From Terriglobales bacterium (lineage in GTDB: Bacteria; Acidobacteriota; Terriglobia; Bryobacterales; Bryobacteraceae): 57,338 bases of DNA. Positions 18,938 to 28,651 of this stretch are shown here, one piece after another (position 1 is the first letter of the stretch; the number at the start of each line of letters is the position of its first letter). Position numbers and translations under genes: made by a program. Location: the NCBI GenBank assembly GCA_021372245.1, contig JAJFUV010000263.1, forward strand, positions 1 through 57,338, given 5' to 3'. The notes below the pieces were generated by a model. That model did not search any database and was not told where the DNA came from. It worked only from the letters and a program-made list of their open reading frames with translations.

Positions 18938-21537
18938 TGCCGCTTCAACTCCTCCTGCAAGTCGCTCAGCAACTGCAACGCCTCGATGGGGCGCAGCTCG
19001 TCCAGCTTCAGGTTGCGGATGCGTTCGGCGATCTGATGGTTCACGGGCTCGAAAAGCTGGATTTGCAGCGGAGATTCGCGGCGCCGCTTGCGCGGCGTGA
19101 GTTCCTCGCTCACCTCGTGCCCGCTCTTTTCGTGCCGCGTGAGGATCTCCCGCGCCCGTTCAATCACCTGCTCGGGCAGCGCGGCCAGCCGCGCCACCTC
19201 GATTCCATAACTGCGGTCGGCGCTGCCCGGTTCCACCTTGCGCAGGAAGATGATCTGGTCGCCGGACTCCTTCACCGATACGTGCAGGTTGCACACGCCT
19301 TCAAGCTGTCCGGCGAGTTCGGTGAGTTCGTGGTAATGCGTGGCGAAGAGCGTCTTGGCGCGCGAGTGTTCGTGGATGTATTCGATGACCGCCCAGGCGA
19401 GCGCCAGCCCGTCATAGGTGGCCGTGCCGCGGCCGATTTCGTCGAGCACCACAAGGCTCCGGTCGGTGGCGGTGTTCAGGATCACCGCCGTCTCGGTCAT
19501 CTCCACCATGAACGTAGAGCGGCCGCGTGCCAGGTTGTCGCTTGCGCCGATGCGCGTATAGACGCGGTCGATGATGGGCAGCAGCGCTTCCTCGGCCGGC
19601 ACGAAGGACCCGGTCTGCGCCATCACGGCAATCAGCGCGGCTTGGCGCAGATAGGTGGACTTGCCGCCCATGTTGGGGCCGGTGATGACGGCGATGAATT
19701 CCTTCCCGTCCAGGTATAGGTCGTTGGGAATGAAACGCGTGGCCTCCCGCTCGGCGAGTTTTTCGATCACCGGATGGCGGCCGGCGGCGATGCGCATTTC
19801 GCCCGAATCGGAGAAGTGTGGCCGGCAGTAACGGTTCTCTACGGCCACCTGCGCCAGCGCCGCGGCGACGTCCAGTTCCGCAACCGCCTGGGCGGTCGCT
19901 CGAATGCGCGGGGCGCACTCGGCAGTTGCAGCGCGCACTTCGCCGAAGATCCGGCGCTCGATGTCGAGGATCTTCTCCTCGGCTTCCAGAATTTTGCTCT
20001 CCAGTTCCTTCAACTCAGGGGTGGTGAAGCGCTCGGCGTTCACCAGGGTTTGCTTGCGCTCATAATCTTCCGGCGCCAGGTGGAGATTGGCCTTGGAGAT
20101 TTCGATGTAGTATCCGAAGACGTTGTTGAAGCGGACTTTCAGGGATTGAATTCCCGTCCGTGCGCGCTCGCGCGTCTCGATGGCGGCGATGTACTGGCGG
20201 CCGTTGCGGCTCAGGTCGCGCAGCTCGTCGAGCGCGGCGTCGAAGCCGTCGCGGATGGCGCCGCTGTCGTTGAGCGTCACGGGCGGCGTGTCGGCGATGG
20301 CGGCGAGAATGCGATCTCGGGCTTCCGCTACCTCGTCCATACGATCACGAATGTCCACCAGGCGCGGCGCTGCGCACCCGCCGGTCAGCCGCCTCAGCTC
20401 GGGCAGCGCGGCCAGCGAACGGCCGAGCGCCAGCAGTTCGCGCGGGCCCGCCGTGCCGAGGGTGACCTTGGCCAGCAGCCGCTCCAGGTCCAGGACTCCT
20501 TCCATTGCGTGCCGGATCTCCGCGCGCGCGATGGTCGCCTTGGTCAACTCCTCCACCGCATCCAGGCGGTGCTCGATCTCAGTGCGGTCCATCGAAGGAC
20601 GCACCAGCCAGCGCCGCAGCAGGCGCGCGCCCATCCCGGTGAGGGTCTTGTCGATCACGCTTACCAGCGTCGATTCGCGTCCTCCGCCCAGGTCCGCCGA
20701 AAAGATCGGCTCCACCAGTTCGAGGTTCCGCACCGTGACCGCATCGAGCACCATAGCCTCGTCGCGCTCGTAAAAAGTGGGGCGTTCCAGATGATCCAGG
20801 CTGGTGCGCTGCGTCTCGCGCAGGTAGTGAAGGATGGCCCCGGCGGCGCCTACGGCCAAGCGCTTTCCGTTCAAGCCGCAGCCGTCCAGACTCAACAGGT
20901 GGAAGTGCTCGCGCAGCGTGCGATCGGCCTGATCGGCGTCGAAGGTCCAGGCTTCCACTTCGGTGCGGAGCGGGCTCGTCCCCGCTGACGACCATGCGTC
21001 ATCGCCCGCAGCCACCAGAACCTCGCTCGCGTTTAGGGCCTCGATGGCCGCCGCGACGTCGGCCGCCGGCATCTCGGTGGTGCGAAACTCGCCGGTCGAT
21101 ACGTCCACGTAAGCCAAGCCCGCTTTCCCCGAATCGGCTGCCACGGCCGCCAGGTAGTTATTCTCCTGCGCGCGCAGCAGGCTCGGCTCGGTTGCGGTGC
21201 CCGGCGTCACCACGCGCACCAGTTCGCGTTTCACCAGTTTCTTGGCGAAACGCGGGTCCTCCATCTGGTCGCAGATGGCCACGCGGTGTCCCTTTTGGAT
21301 GAGCCGCGCGATGTAGCTCTCGGCCGCGTGAAACGGCACGCCGCACATCGGAATGGCCTGGCCCTTCTCCTTATTGCGGCTGGTGAGGGTGATCTCAAGG
21401 TCGCGCGCGGCCACCACGGCGTCTTCGTAAAAAAGTTCGTAGAAGTCGCCGAGGCGGAACATCAGCAGCGCGTTGGGGACCTGCTGCTTAACGGATTGGT
21501 ATTGCCGCATCAGCGGCGTGGAAGCTTCAACACTCAT
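18934..21537 (-). CDS. mutS: DNA mismatch repair protein MutS
   Basis: 867 residues. The N-terminal mismatch-binding motif is LGDFYELFYEDA (Phe and Glu of GxFYE). The core contains FGYYIEISKANL, and the ATPase has Walker A GPNMGGKST, Walker B VVLDEIGRGTATYDG and FATHYHELTEL. A C-terminal tail follows RERAREILTRHE. The start MSVEASTPLMRQY is reasonable for the family, but no ribosome site precedes it: the ATG comes directly after the hairpin that terminates the upstream gdh transcript. The mutL gene is not in the window. Confidence 0.97.
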   Translation of the reverse strand: MSVEASTPLMRQYQSVKQQVPNALLMFRLGDFYELFYEDAVVAARDLEITLTSRNKEKGQAIPMCGVPFHAAESYIARLIQKGHRVAICDQMEDPRFAKKLVKRELVRVVTPGTATEPSLLRAQENNYLAAVAADSGKAGLAYVDVSTGEFRTTEMPAADVAAAIEALNASEVLVAAGDDAWSSAGTSPLRTEVEAWTFDADQADRTLREHFHLLSLDGCGLNGKRLAVGAAGAILHYLRETQRTSLDHLERPTFYERDEAMVLDAVTVRNLELVEPIFSADLGGGRESTLVSVIDKTLTGMGARLLRRWLVRPSMDRTEIEHRLDAVEELTKATIARAEIRHAMEGVLDLERLLAKVTLGTAGPRELLALGRSLAALPELRRLTGGCAAPRLVDIRDRMDEVAEARDRILAAIADTPPVTLNDSGAIRDGFDAALDELRDLSRNGRQYIAAIETRERARTGIQSLKVRFNNVFGYYIEISKANLHLAPEDYERKQTLVNAERFTTPELKELESKILEAEEKILDIERRIFGEVRAATAECAPRIRATAQAVAELDVAAALAQVAVENRYCRPHFSDSGEMRIAAGRHPVIEKLAEREATRFIPNDLYLDGKEFIAVITGPNMGGKSTYLRQAALIAVMAQTGSFVPAEEALLPIIDRVYTRIGASDNLARGRSTFMVEMTETAVILNTATDRSLVVLDEIGRGTATYDGLALAWAVIEYIHEHSRAKTLFATHYHELTELAGQLEGVCNLHVSVKESGDQIIFLRKVEPGSADRSYGIEVARLAALPEQVIERAREILTRHEKSGHEVSEELTPRKRRRESPLQIQLFEPVNHQIAERIRNLKLDELRPIEALQLLSDLQEELKRQ

Positions 21538-21540
21538 CGA

Positions 21541-21567
21541 AAAGGACCGGTGGAAACCCGGTCCTTT
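21541..21567 (-). terminator. Intrinsic terminator of the glutamate dehydrogenase gene
   Basis: Perfect arms AAAGGACCGG and CCGGTCCTTT (10 bp) with a 7-nt loop, followed on the minus strand by TCG and the mutS ATG; the T-run is CCTTTT. It begins 4 nt after the gdh stop. Confidence 0.8.
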
Positions 21568-21570
21568 CCA

Positions 21571-22845
<1,275 letters not shown>

Positions 22846-23051
22846 CGGAAATCCTCCGCCCAAAGTCTAGCATGAAGCGTACCAGTCTGAATTGGCGCAG
22901 CAAATGAATGATTGATCCGAGAAGATGCTCGCCAAGCTGAACAATCGGAGCGTAGGCTAAGCCGGGCCTAGCGGGAATGTGAGGCCGGTCGCGCCGCTCC
23001 CAAACTAAAGTTCCCCCCGGAAGCACCGATAGAAGCGGCAAGACCTCCAAT

Positions 23052-24008
23052 ATGGGAACTCGCGCACCACTGACAGGCCCGAAGCGGTTGATTCTGGCCG
23101 GGCTCCGCATTTTCATCGGAACCGGGTCGCTGCTCATTCTGCTCAGTCTGCTGATCTGGGCCTACCCGCCGATAGCCGTGCTCGGTATTCATCTCATGCA
23201 CCGCAACTCGATATGCCCGGCGTGGGAAGTAATGCGCGGAGCGAACCAATGCTATGCGCGGCAGAAGGCGCGGCAACGGCTGATGGGCGCCATCCGGTTG
23301 AAACGCGACGATCCCGCGGGTTTTCGGTTGTGGTCCACACCGGACGGCGGCATCTGGCTCCCCAAGGGCAGCGAAACTGCTTTGCCGATTCTGCTGGCTC
23401 AGCAGGAAGTAGACATATATGGGCTCGGTGGACTTGGAGCGGCGCCGGGCGACATAGTCCTGGATTGCGGCGCCCATGTCGGCCTTTACACACGCAGGGC
23501 CTTGCGCGCCGGTGCGAGACTGGTGGTGGCCATCGAACCGGCGCCGTCAAATCTGGAGTGCCTTCGGAGGAACCTGAAGGCTGAGATCGAGGCTGGGAGA
23601 GTGCTTGTGTGCCCCAAGGGAGTGTGGGACAGGGAAGCACGATTGCCGCTGTTCGAGGACGCCTCCAACACCGCGGGCGACAGTTTTGTTGAACAGGGCG
23701 CAGGCTCTACGCCGATCGGCGAACTTCCACTCACCACGATCGACGCTCTAGTGGCGGACCTGCGTTTGACCCGAGTGGACTTCATCAAGTTGGACATCAA
23801 GGGCGCCACGGGGAAGGCCCTGATAGGGGGCCTCCGTACTCTGAAAGCGTACAAACCTCGCCTCGCTGTTTCCACGGAAGAGGACGACGACGACCCAAGG
23901 GCCCTGGCGGGCGCGGTGGAGCAGTTGGGCGCTGGCTATAGGCCCATCTGCGGCAGTTGCGTTCTCTCGGCCAATTCTGTTCAGCCGGATGTGCTTTTCT
24001 TTCGCTAA
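23052..24008 (+). CDS. FkbM-family SAM methyltransferase with N-terminal membrane helix
   Basis: 318 residues. A hydrophobic segment (about 22-40, GTGSLLILLSLLIWAY) is followed by an FkbM-type methyltransferase: motif I GDIVLDCGAHVGLYT, acidic motif VVAIEPAPSNLECLRRNL, and VDFIKLDIKGATGKAL near the end. The family methylates sugar or polyketide hydroxyls. The membrane anchor and lack of glycosyltransferase neighbours leave the substrate open. It is divergent from gdhA and stands alone. Confidence 0.88.
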   Translation: MGTRAPLTGPKRLILAGLRIFIGTGSLLILLSLLIWAYPPIAVLGIHLMHRNSICPAWEVMRGANQCYARQKARQRLMGAIRLKRDDPAGFRLWSTPDGGIWLPKGSETALPILLAQQEVDIYGLGGLGAAPGDIVLDCGAHVGLYTRRALRAGARLVVAIEPAPSNLECLRRNLKAEIEAGRVLVCPKGVWDREARLPLFEDASNTAGDSFVEQGAGSTPIGELPLTTIDALVADLRLTRVDFIKLDIKGATGKALIGGLRTLKAYKPRLAVSTEEDDDDPRALAGAVEQLGAGYRPICGSCVLSANSVQPDVLFFR

Positions 24009-24062
24009 GGCGCCGGGAGCGTGACAGGCTCCAGCGACCGTTCCCTCCACCGGAGAGGAAGT

Positions 24063-25187
24063 TCACTTCACCGGCATGAACTTGATGCAGACCGGCTTGC
24101 TCAGTTCCAGTTTCTTCCCCGTAGGCGTGAGCTTCCCTGTCGCCGGATCGATGCGGAACAGGAAGATGTCATTGGATTGCTCATTGGCGGCGAACAGGTA
24201 AGCGCCTGTTGGGTCGATATTGAAATTGCGGGGCCACTTTCCGCCGGTTAGCGTCTGTTCGATAGCGGTGAGGGTACCTTTGGCGGGATCGATGGCGAAA
24301 GCCGCGATGCTGTTGTGGCCGCGGTTGGAGCCGTAGAGGAACTTCCCCGACGGATGCACGACTACCTCCGCGCAATAGCTCTTGCCGGAGAATCCCTGGG
24401 GGAGGGTAGAGATGGTCTGCAGCGAGGTAAGTACCCCGCCGGCCGCATCGTAAGAGAACGCCGTCACCGTGTTCCCCATCTCGCTGATCACGTATGCGAA
24501 TTTCCCTGAGGGGTGAAACGCGAAATGGCGCGGCCCGGAGCCTGGAGCCACAGTCGCGAAGGGCGGCGTGTTGGGCGCGATCATTCCCTTGGCGGCTTCG
24601 AACTTGTACACCATAATCTTGTCCAGACCCAGGTCCGCCACGAAGGCGAAGCGGTTGTCGGGCGAAAGATTTGCCGAGTGTGCGTGCGGGCCCTCCTGCC
24701 GCGCGCGGTCCACGCTCGAACCGGTGTGCTGGATCGTCGAACTGGGTTCGCCAAGCCGGCCGTCGGGCTTGATGGGCAACACCGCAGTCGCGCCACTGCC
24801 GTAATTCGCTACCACCACGTTCCTGCCGGTCTTGTCCACCACCAGATGGCAAGGCCCTTTGCCTCCGGACGACGCGCTATTCAGAAAAGTGAGTTTGCCG
24901 GTTGCCCGATCCAGCGCGAACGCGCTTACCGAACCACCCCAAGCGCCGGCGCCGGACGATTCACCCACCGCGTACAGGAACTTGCGGTTCGGATGAATCG
25001 CCAGAAACGATGGATTCTTGGCCTCCCCGGCCAGGCCGAGCGGCTTCACATCGCCCGTGCGGGCATCGAACCGGTACGCGTAAATGCCTTTGCTGTCAGG
25101 GCCTGTGTAAGTGCCGACGTACATCAGATACTGGCCCCACAATGACCCGGCCAGCAAGGGAACGAGCGAGAAGCGGATGCCTGTCAT
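24063..25187 (-). CDS. Secreted beta-propeller lactonase (6-phosphogluconolactonase-like)
   Basis: 374 residues with a short signal peptide (FSLVPLLAGSLWG) and a YbhE/Pgl-type seven-bladed propeller: YVGTYTGPDSKGIYAY, NPSFLAIHPNRKFLYAVGE, GKGPCHLVVDKTGRNVVVANY and GPRHFAFHPSGKFAYV. E. coli Pgl opens 6-phosphogluconolactone in the cytoplasm; export here makes that exact substrate doubtful, so a related sugar lactone or a muconate-type lactone is possible. It lies 37 nt upstream of nothing on its own strand, facing the convergent FkbM gene. Confidence 0.88.
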   Translation of the reverse strand: MTGIRFSLVPLLAGSLWGQYLMYVGTYTGPDSKGIYAYRFDARTGDVKPLGLAGEAKNPSFLAIHPNRKFLYAVGESSGAGAWGGSVSAFALDRATGKLTFLNSASSGGKGPCHLVVDKTGRNVVVANYGSGATAVLPIKPDGRLGEPSSTIQHTGSSVDRARQEGPHAHSANLSPDNRFAFVADLGLDKIMVYKFEAAKGMIAPNTPPFATVAPGSGPRHFAFHPSGKFAYVISEMGNTVTAFSYDAAGGVLTSLQTISTLPQGFSGKSYCAEVVVHPSGKFLYGSNRGHNSIAAFAIDPAKGTLTAIEQTLTGGKWPRNFNIDPTGAYLFAANEQSNDIFLFRIDPATGKLTPTGKKLELSKPVCIKFMPVK

Positions 25188-25224
25188 GCGTCCATTTTAA
25201 TCCGCGGACGCGCGCGTCAGGAAT

Positions 25225-26373
25225 CTACTTCTTGACCGGCGGCGCGCAGCTCTCCTCGCCGAAATCGCAAAGCGTGGACTTGTAGCCTTTCTTCGTGGCC
25301 CACTCGATGGTCCGTTCGACCTTCTGCCGGAAATCGGGTTGGTAGTTGCGATAGTCCGGATAGAAGTACTGCTCGTGGATCATCAGCTCCATCAGTTCCG
25401 CCTGATGCGGATCGGCGGCCACCTTCTCCAGGTGCGGAACGATCTGGTCGAGGGGCAGCGTGTTGACGACGAGGTCGTGCCGTGCGAAGATCACGTCTTC
25501 CTTGGTGTCTTTCCAATAGTCGCGGCCCATCAGGTGCTTGATGCGCGGCGTATCCAGGTAATAGCTGACCATGGGCACTTCCTTCTGGAACATGAAGTAA
25601 CCTGCCAGCACCGTTATGCCCTCGGCGCGCAGGGCCCGCACGCCGTCGAGTGTGGCCTCGCCCCAGTGCACCGTCGTCGTTGCGCTCAGCAGTTCGCGGC
25701 CCGCGAAGCGCTCGATCTCGCGAGTGACCAGGCGATAGTCCGCGTCGATCTGCTCGCCGCTGGCCTTGATGTACGGCTTATCCGGAAACTCGGCCCGCGC
25801 ATGAAATGTCAGCCGGATCCAGTCGCGGTTGGCCTGCCACTCCGGTTTGAACTTGTCCGGCATTTGGGAGAGGTTAAAGCCGTCCGTCTCATAGAAGAGG
25901 TTGAAGTGGATCTTGGCGCCGTACTTGTCGTGCATGGACTTCCAGAACGCCATGTACGGATTCTCGAAGATCGACTTATAGCGGTCCGCGTTCCGTGCGA
26001 TGTTGCGCAGGAACCAGATGTTGTCGTCGATCGAGAAACGGTAGCGTGGCTTTGAATCACGGTCCCAGTACACCAGCTCCTGGGTGCGTGCGCCGCCCGC
26101 CGTGACGGCAATCCTGTTCTCCCACTGGCGGAGCACCACGGGCGCTTCGAAGCTTCCGTCGCGCACCGCGACGGACTTCCCGTTGATCTTCACCGCCTTC
26201 GCTCCGGTGCAACTTCCTTTGACAGTGATCTTCAGTCCGGCGTTCACCGCCGCACCGTCGTGCCGGTTGAGGATGTCTCCGTCCACCGGCGCGGTGATCC
26301 GCACCGAGGACTGCGGCTGCGCGAGCAGGCACAGAGATCCGATCAGGAAGAAAGTGAGGAGGCGGTTGCTCAT
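25225..26373 (-). CDS. Secreted polysaccharide deacetylase-like protein
   Basis: 382 residues from ATG 26373, with a signal peptide (NRLLTFFLIGSLCLLAQ). An Ig-like domain (about 22-120, SSVRITAPVDGDILNRHDG) precedes a TIM-barrel-like domain with YRFSIDDNIWFLRN, where the adjacent aspartates recall the NodB metal site, later HWGEATLDGVRALRAEG and a final HEQYFYPDY. The zinc histidines are not certain from reading, so activity is unproven. It follows the ECF operon by 50 nt on the same strand and may or may not belong to it. Confidence 0.65.
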   Translation of the reverse strand: MSNRLLTFFLIGSLCLLAQPQSSVRITAPVDGDILNRHDGAAVNAGLKITVKGSCTGAKAVKINGKSVAVRDGSFEAPVVLRQWENRIAVTAGGARTQELVYWDRDSKPRYRFSIDDNIWFLRNIARNADRYKSIFENPYMAFWKSMHDKYGAKIHFNLFYETDGFNLSQMPDKFKPEWQANRDWIRLTFHARAEFPDKPYIKASGEQIDADYRLVTREIERFAGRELLSATTTVHWGEATLDGVRALRAEGITVLAGYFMFQKEVPMVSYYLDTPRIKHLMGRDYWKDTKEDVIFARHDLVVNTLPLDQIVPHLEKVAADPHQAELMELMIHEQYFYPDYRNYQPDFRQKVERTIEWATKKGYKSTLCDFGEESCAPPVKK

Positions 26374-26423
26374 AGTCACATTCCGGACTCTAGCAAACGG
26401 CCTTCGCGACGGGCAACCGCCCT

Positions 26424-27113
26424 TCAAACGAGGCCCACGCGATCCAGCAGGGCCGCGTCCGCGAGCACTTCCTCGATGGGTCCGTCCGCCGCGATGGCGC
26501 CTTCGTTCAGAACCACCAGGCGCGTCGCCACGCGGCGCAGGAAATCGAGATGATGGCTGGCCACCAGCTTGGCCACGCGCACGCCGGCGAGCAGGTTGGC
26601 GAGTTGGCGCACGGAGCGCGGATCGAGTTCGGCGGTGGGTTCATCCAGCAGCAGCAGTTCGGGCGAGCCGCACATGGCCAGCGCGAGCGAGGCGCGCTTC
26701 CTCTCGCCCAGGCTCAGGCTGCTCGCCGGCAGCCCGGCGCGCCGGGCAAGCCCCACGGCTTCGAGTGCCTCCATCGCCTTTCGCCGGGCCGTCTCCACCG
26801 CATCGCCTCGGTTGCGCAGGCCGAGCGCGAGATCGTCTGTGATGGCGGGCATGAAGAGCTGCTCTTCCGGATTCTGAAACACTGCGCCCAGCTTCGCGTA
26901 CGTCGAGCGGCCGGGCTTGCTGCCGAAAACGCGTATCTCTCCGCTTCCGCGCGCCAGCCCCAGCAGGCACCACAGCAGCGTGCTCTTGCCCGAGCCGTTC
27001 GCGCCTGCCAGTCCCACCGATTCGCCCTCCGCGATTCGGAGGCTTACCTCGCGCAATGCCGGCCGCCCGTCATAGGCGTAGCTCAGACGCTCCACCTCGA
27101 CCGCGTAACTCAT
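26424..27113 (-). CDS. ECF transporter ATP-binding protein (EcfA/CbiO-like)
   Basis: 229 residues. Walker A GANGSGKST, Q-loop VFQNPEEQLF (the FQNPxxQ form typical of CbiO/EcfA), signature LSLGERKR and Walker B LLLLDEPTAELD followed by the switch His in ASHHLDF. It energises an energy-coupling-factor importer with the EcfT and S component encoded just upstream. Only one ATPase gene is present, so it probably works as a homodimer. The ATG overlaps the EcfT stop (27110-27113). Confidence 0.95.
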   Translation of the reverse strand: MSYAVEVERLSYAYDGRPALREVSLRIAEGESVGLAGANGSGKSTLLWCLLGLARGSGEIRVFGSKPGRSTYAKLGAVFQNPEEQLFMPAITDDLALGLRNRGDAVETARRKAMEALEAVGLARRAGLPASSLSLGERKRASLALAMCGSPELLLLDEPTAELDPRSVRQLANLLAGVRVAKLVASHHLDFLRRVATRLVVLNEGAIAADGPIEEVLADAALLDRVGLV

Positions 27114-27523
27114 TCGGCGAGCCCCCGGATCAACTGCGCGGCATAAAACCGCTCGGCGCGGTCGATAGTCCTCCGGAACAGCGCGGCAAGCGCGTGCGCC
27201 AGCGACTCAAGCCAGCCCGCACCATACCGCCGGCTGATGACCAGCGAGCGCGCACGCAGCACTCGCACGGGCTCCTCGCCGAGGATCGCCATGAAGTGCC
27301 GCAGAATCAGGAGAAACAATACCGGCGCGTACCACCACCGCCCAGGCGCGAGACTCCGCGACATGCGTTTCCACGGGATGGCCGCGAACAAGCCGAGCCC
27401 GAGTGCGAACGCAGCCAGCGTCTTGAGCGGCAGCCAGGGGTCCAGCGTCCCGGTCAGCCACTGCGCGACGGCCAGCCCGGCAGCGAAAACGACGAGCGGC
27501 GCCAGCCTCCTGAACAGCTTCAT
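27110..27523 (-). CDS. Compact EcfT/CbiQ-like transmembrane coupling protein
   Basis: 137 residues with about three hydrophobic segments (LAPLVVFAAGLAVAQWL, LAAFALGLGLFAAIPW, WWYAPVLFLLILRHFMAI) and a C-terminal coupling region ending DRAERFYAAQLIRG, which resembles the second Ala-Arg-Gly motif of EcfT proteins. Normal EcfT proteins are near 230-260 residues, so this one is short. The longer open frame to 27850 is a shadow of the methyltransferase gene; the ATG at 27523 overlaps its stop (ATGA). Assigned from context between the S component and the ATPase; moderate confidence. Confidence 0.75.
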   Translation of the reverse strand: MKLFRRLAPLVVFAAGLAVAQWLTGTLDPWLPLKTLAAFALGLGLFAAIPWKRMSRSLAPGRWWYAPVLFLLILRHFMAILGEEPVRVLRARSLVISRRYGAGWLESLAHALAALFRRTIDRAERFYAAQLIRGLAE

Positions 27524-28128
27524 GAGTCTTTGCGCGAAACCGCCACGTAATACCAGCCCGTTTCTTCCTCGACCGTTTCGACGCGCGCGCCGAGCGCCTC
27601 CAGTCGAGCGGCCAGGTTCGCGGCCGGTTCGATGCGGTCGCCCGAGACGGGGCCGTCCAGCGTTGCGTGGAACTCGTTGAGGGTTGTGCTGTCCATCATG
27701 TGCCCCACGGCCAGCACGCCGCCGGGCTTGAGCGCGCTTAGAAAACCACGGCAGGCGGCATCCAGGTCGTGTACGTGGGGCAGCACGCCGAAGCACAGCA
27801 CGGCGTCGAAGCTCGCCTCGGCCAGCGGCAACCGCACGGCGTCCGCGCACAGGAATCGGATCCGGTCATCTCCTTTTAGCCGGGCTTCGCGCAGCATGGC
27901 CTCAGCCAGGTCAACTTCGACAACTTCACGCAAACCGGGCCGCAAGCCCATGAGGTGTGGAAGCAGTAGACCCGTTCCGCTGCCGATATCGAGCACTCGT
28001 TCAGCCGCCGACGGCACGGCGCGCTCCACGAACCGCCGTACTTTCTCTCCGGCGTCCGGGGGCGCCGGCAGCGTGTCCCAGCGCGGGGCCATGGCTTCAA
28101 AGTACTGGCGTATCGCTTGCGTGCTCAT
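27520..28128 (-). CDS. Class I SAM-dependent methyltransferase in the ECF operon
   Basis: 202 residues. Motif I is VLDIGSGTGLLLPHL, followed by VVEVDLAEAMLREA, FLCADAVRLPLAEASFDAV and LKPGGVLAVGHMM, typical of the Methyltransf_11 group. Start ATG 28128 overlaps the S component stop (28125-28128), and its stop overlaps the EcfT start. Being locked between transporter subunits, it probably modifies the imported compound or its ligand; the substrate is unknown. Confidence 0.9.
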   Translation of the reverse strand: MSTQAIRQYFEAMAPRWDTLPAPPDAGEKVRRFVERAVPSAAERVLDIGSGTGLLLPHLMGLRPGLREVVEVDLAEAMLREARLKGDDRIRFLCADAVRLPLAEASFDAVLCFGVLPHVHDLDAACRGFLSALKPGGVLAVGHMMDSTTLNEFHATLDGPVSGDRIEPAANLAARLEALGARVETVEEETGWYYVAVSRKDS

Positions 28129-28649
28129 GAGAAAAGGATGCCACGGCGTGCACCCAGAGCGCGAACTGCCAGCGGCACTACGGCGATTTGCAGCAGCACG
28201 CCAGGAGCGCCCTGGATCAGCATGGCCACGGACGCCAGCGCGGGCGGCAGCCCAAAACAACGCGCTAGGAGCCAGCTCGAACCGAGTGCCACCGCGCGGC
28301 CTGCAACGATGGCCGCGATCAGCGCCGGCCACAGCCGTTCGCGCTTGCCGCGATAAACGGCCGCCGCCACCGCTCCGAGTGTCGCGCCCTCCAAAGCCAC
28401 AACCACGGCGATGGGCGGATAGAGCGGCGGCATGCCTGTCGCGAGGGACGAAATCAACGGGGCTATCAGCCCCACCGCCAGCGCCCAGCCAAACGGCACG
28501 AGAAATCCGTTGAGCAACAGCGGCAGCAACAACGGTAGGAACTTACTGCCCAAGCCCACCATATGGAAGGCGGGAGGCAGCGCCAGCGCCAGCGCTGCCA
28601 TCGCCGCGCTGATCACCAGATGCCGCAACTTAGGAGTTCCGTCAGCCAT
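28125..28649 (-). CDS. ECF transporter S component, putative
   Basis: 174 residues, almost entirely hydrophobic, with about five or six membrane segments (LVISAAMAALALALPPAF, FLPLLLPLLLNGFLV, WALAVGLIAPLISSL, AVVVALEGATLGAVAAAVY and others). Size and layout fit the substrate-binding S subunit of an ECF importer. The GATLGA and PLLLPLLLNGF segments suggest the broad ECF S family but not a specific vitamin. It starts 2 nt after the TonB receptor stop and precedes the methyltransferase, EcfT and EcfA genes. Confidence 0.8.
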   Translation of the reverse strand: MADGTPKLRHLVISAAMAALALALPPAFHMVGLGSKFLPLLLPLLLNGFLVPFGWALAVGLIAPLISSLATGMPPLYPPIAVVVALEGATLGAVAAAVYRGKRERLWPALIAAIVAGRAVALGSSWLLARCFGLPPALASVAMLIQGAPGVLLQIAVVPLAVRALGARRGILFS

Positions 28650-28651
28650 GC

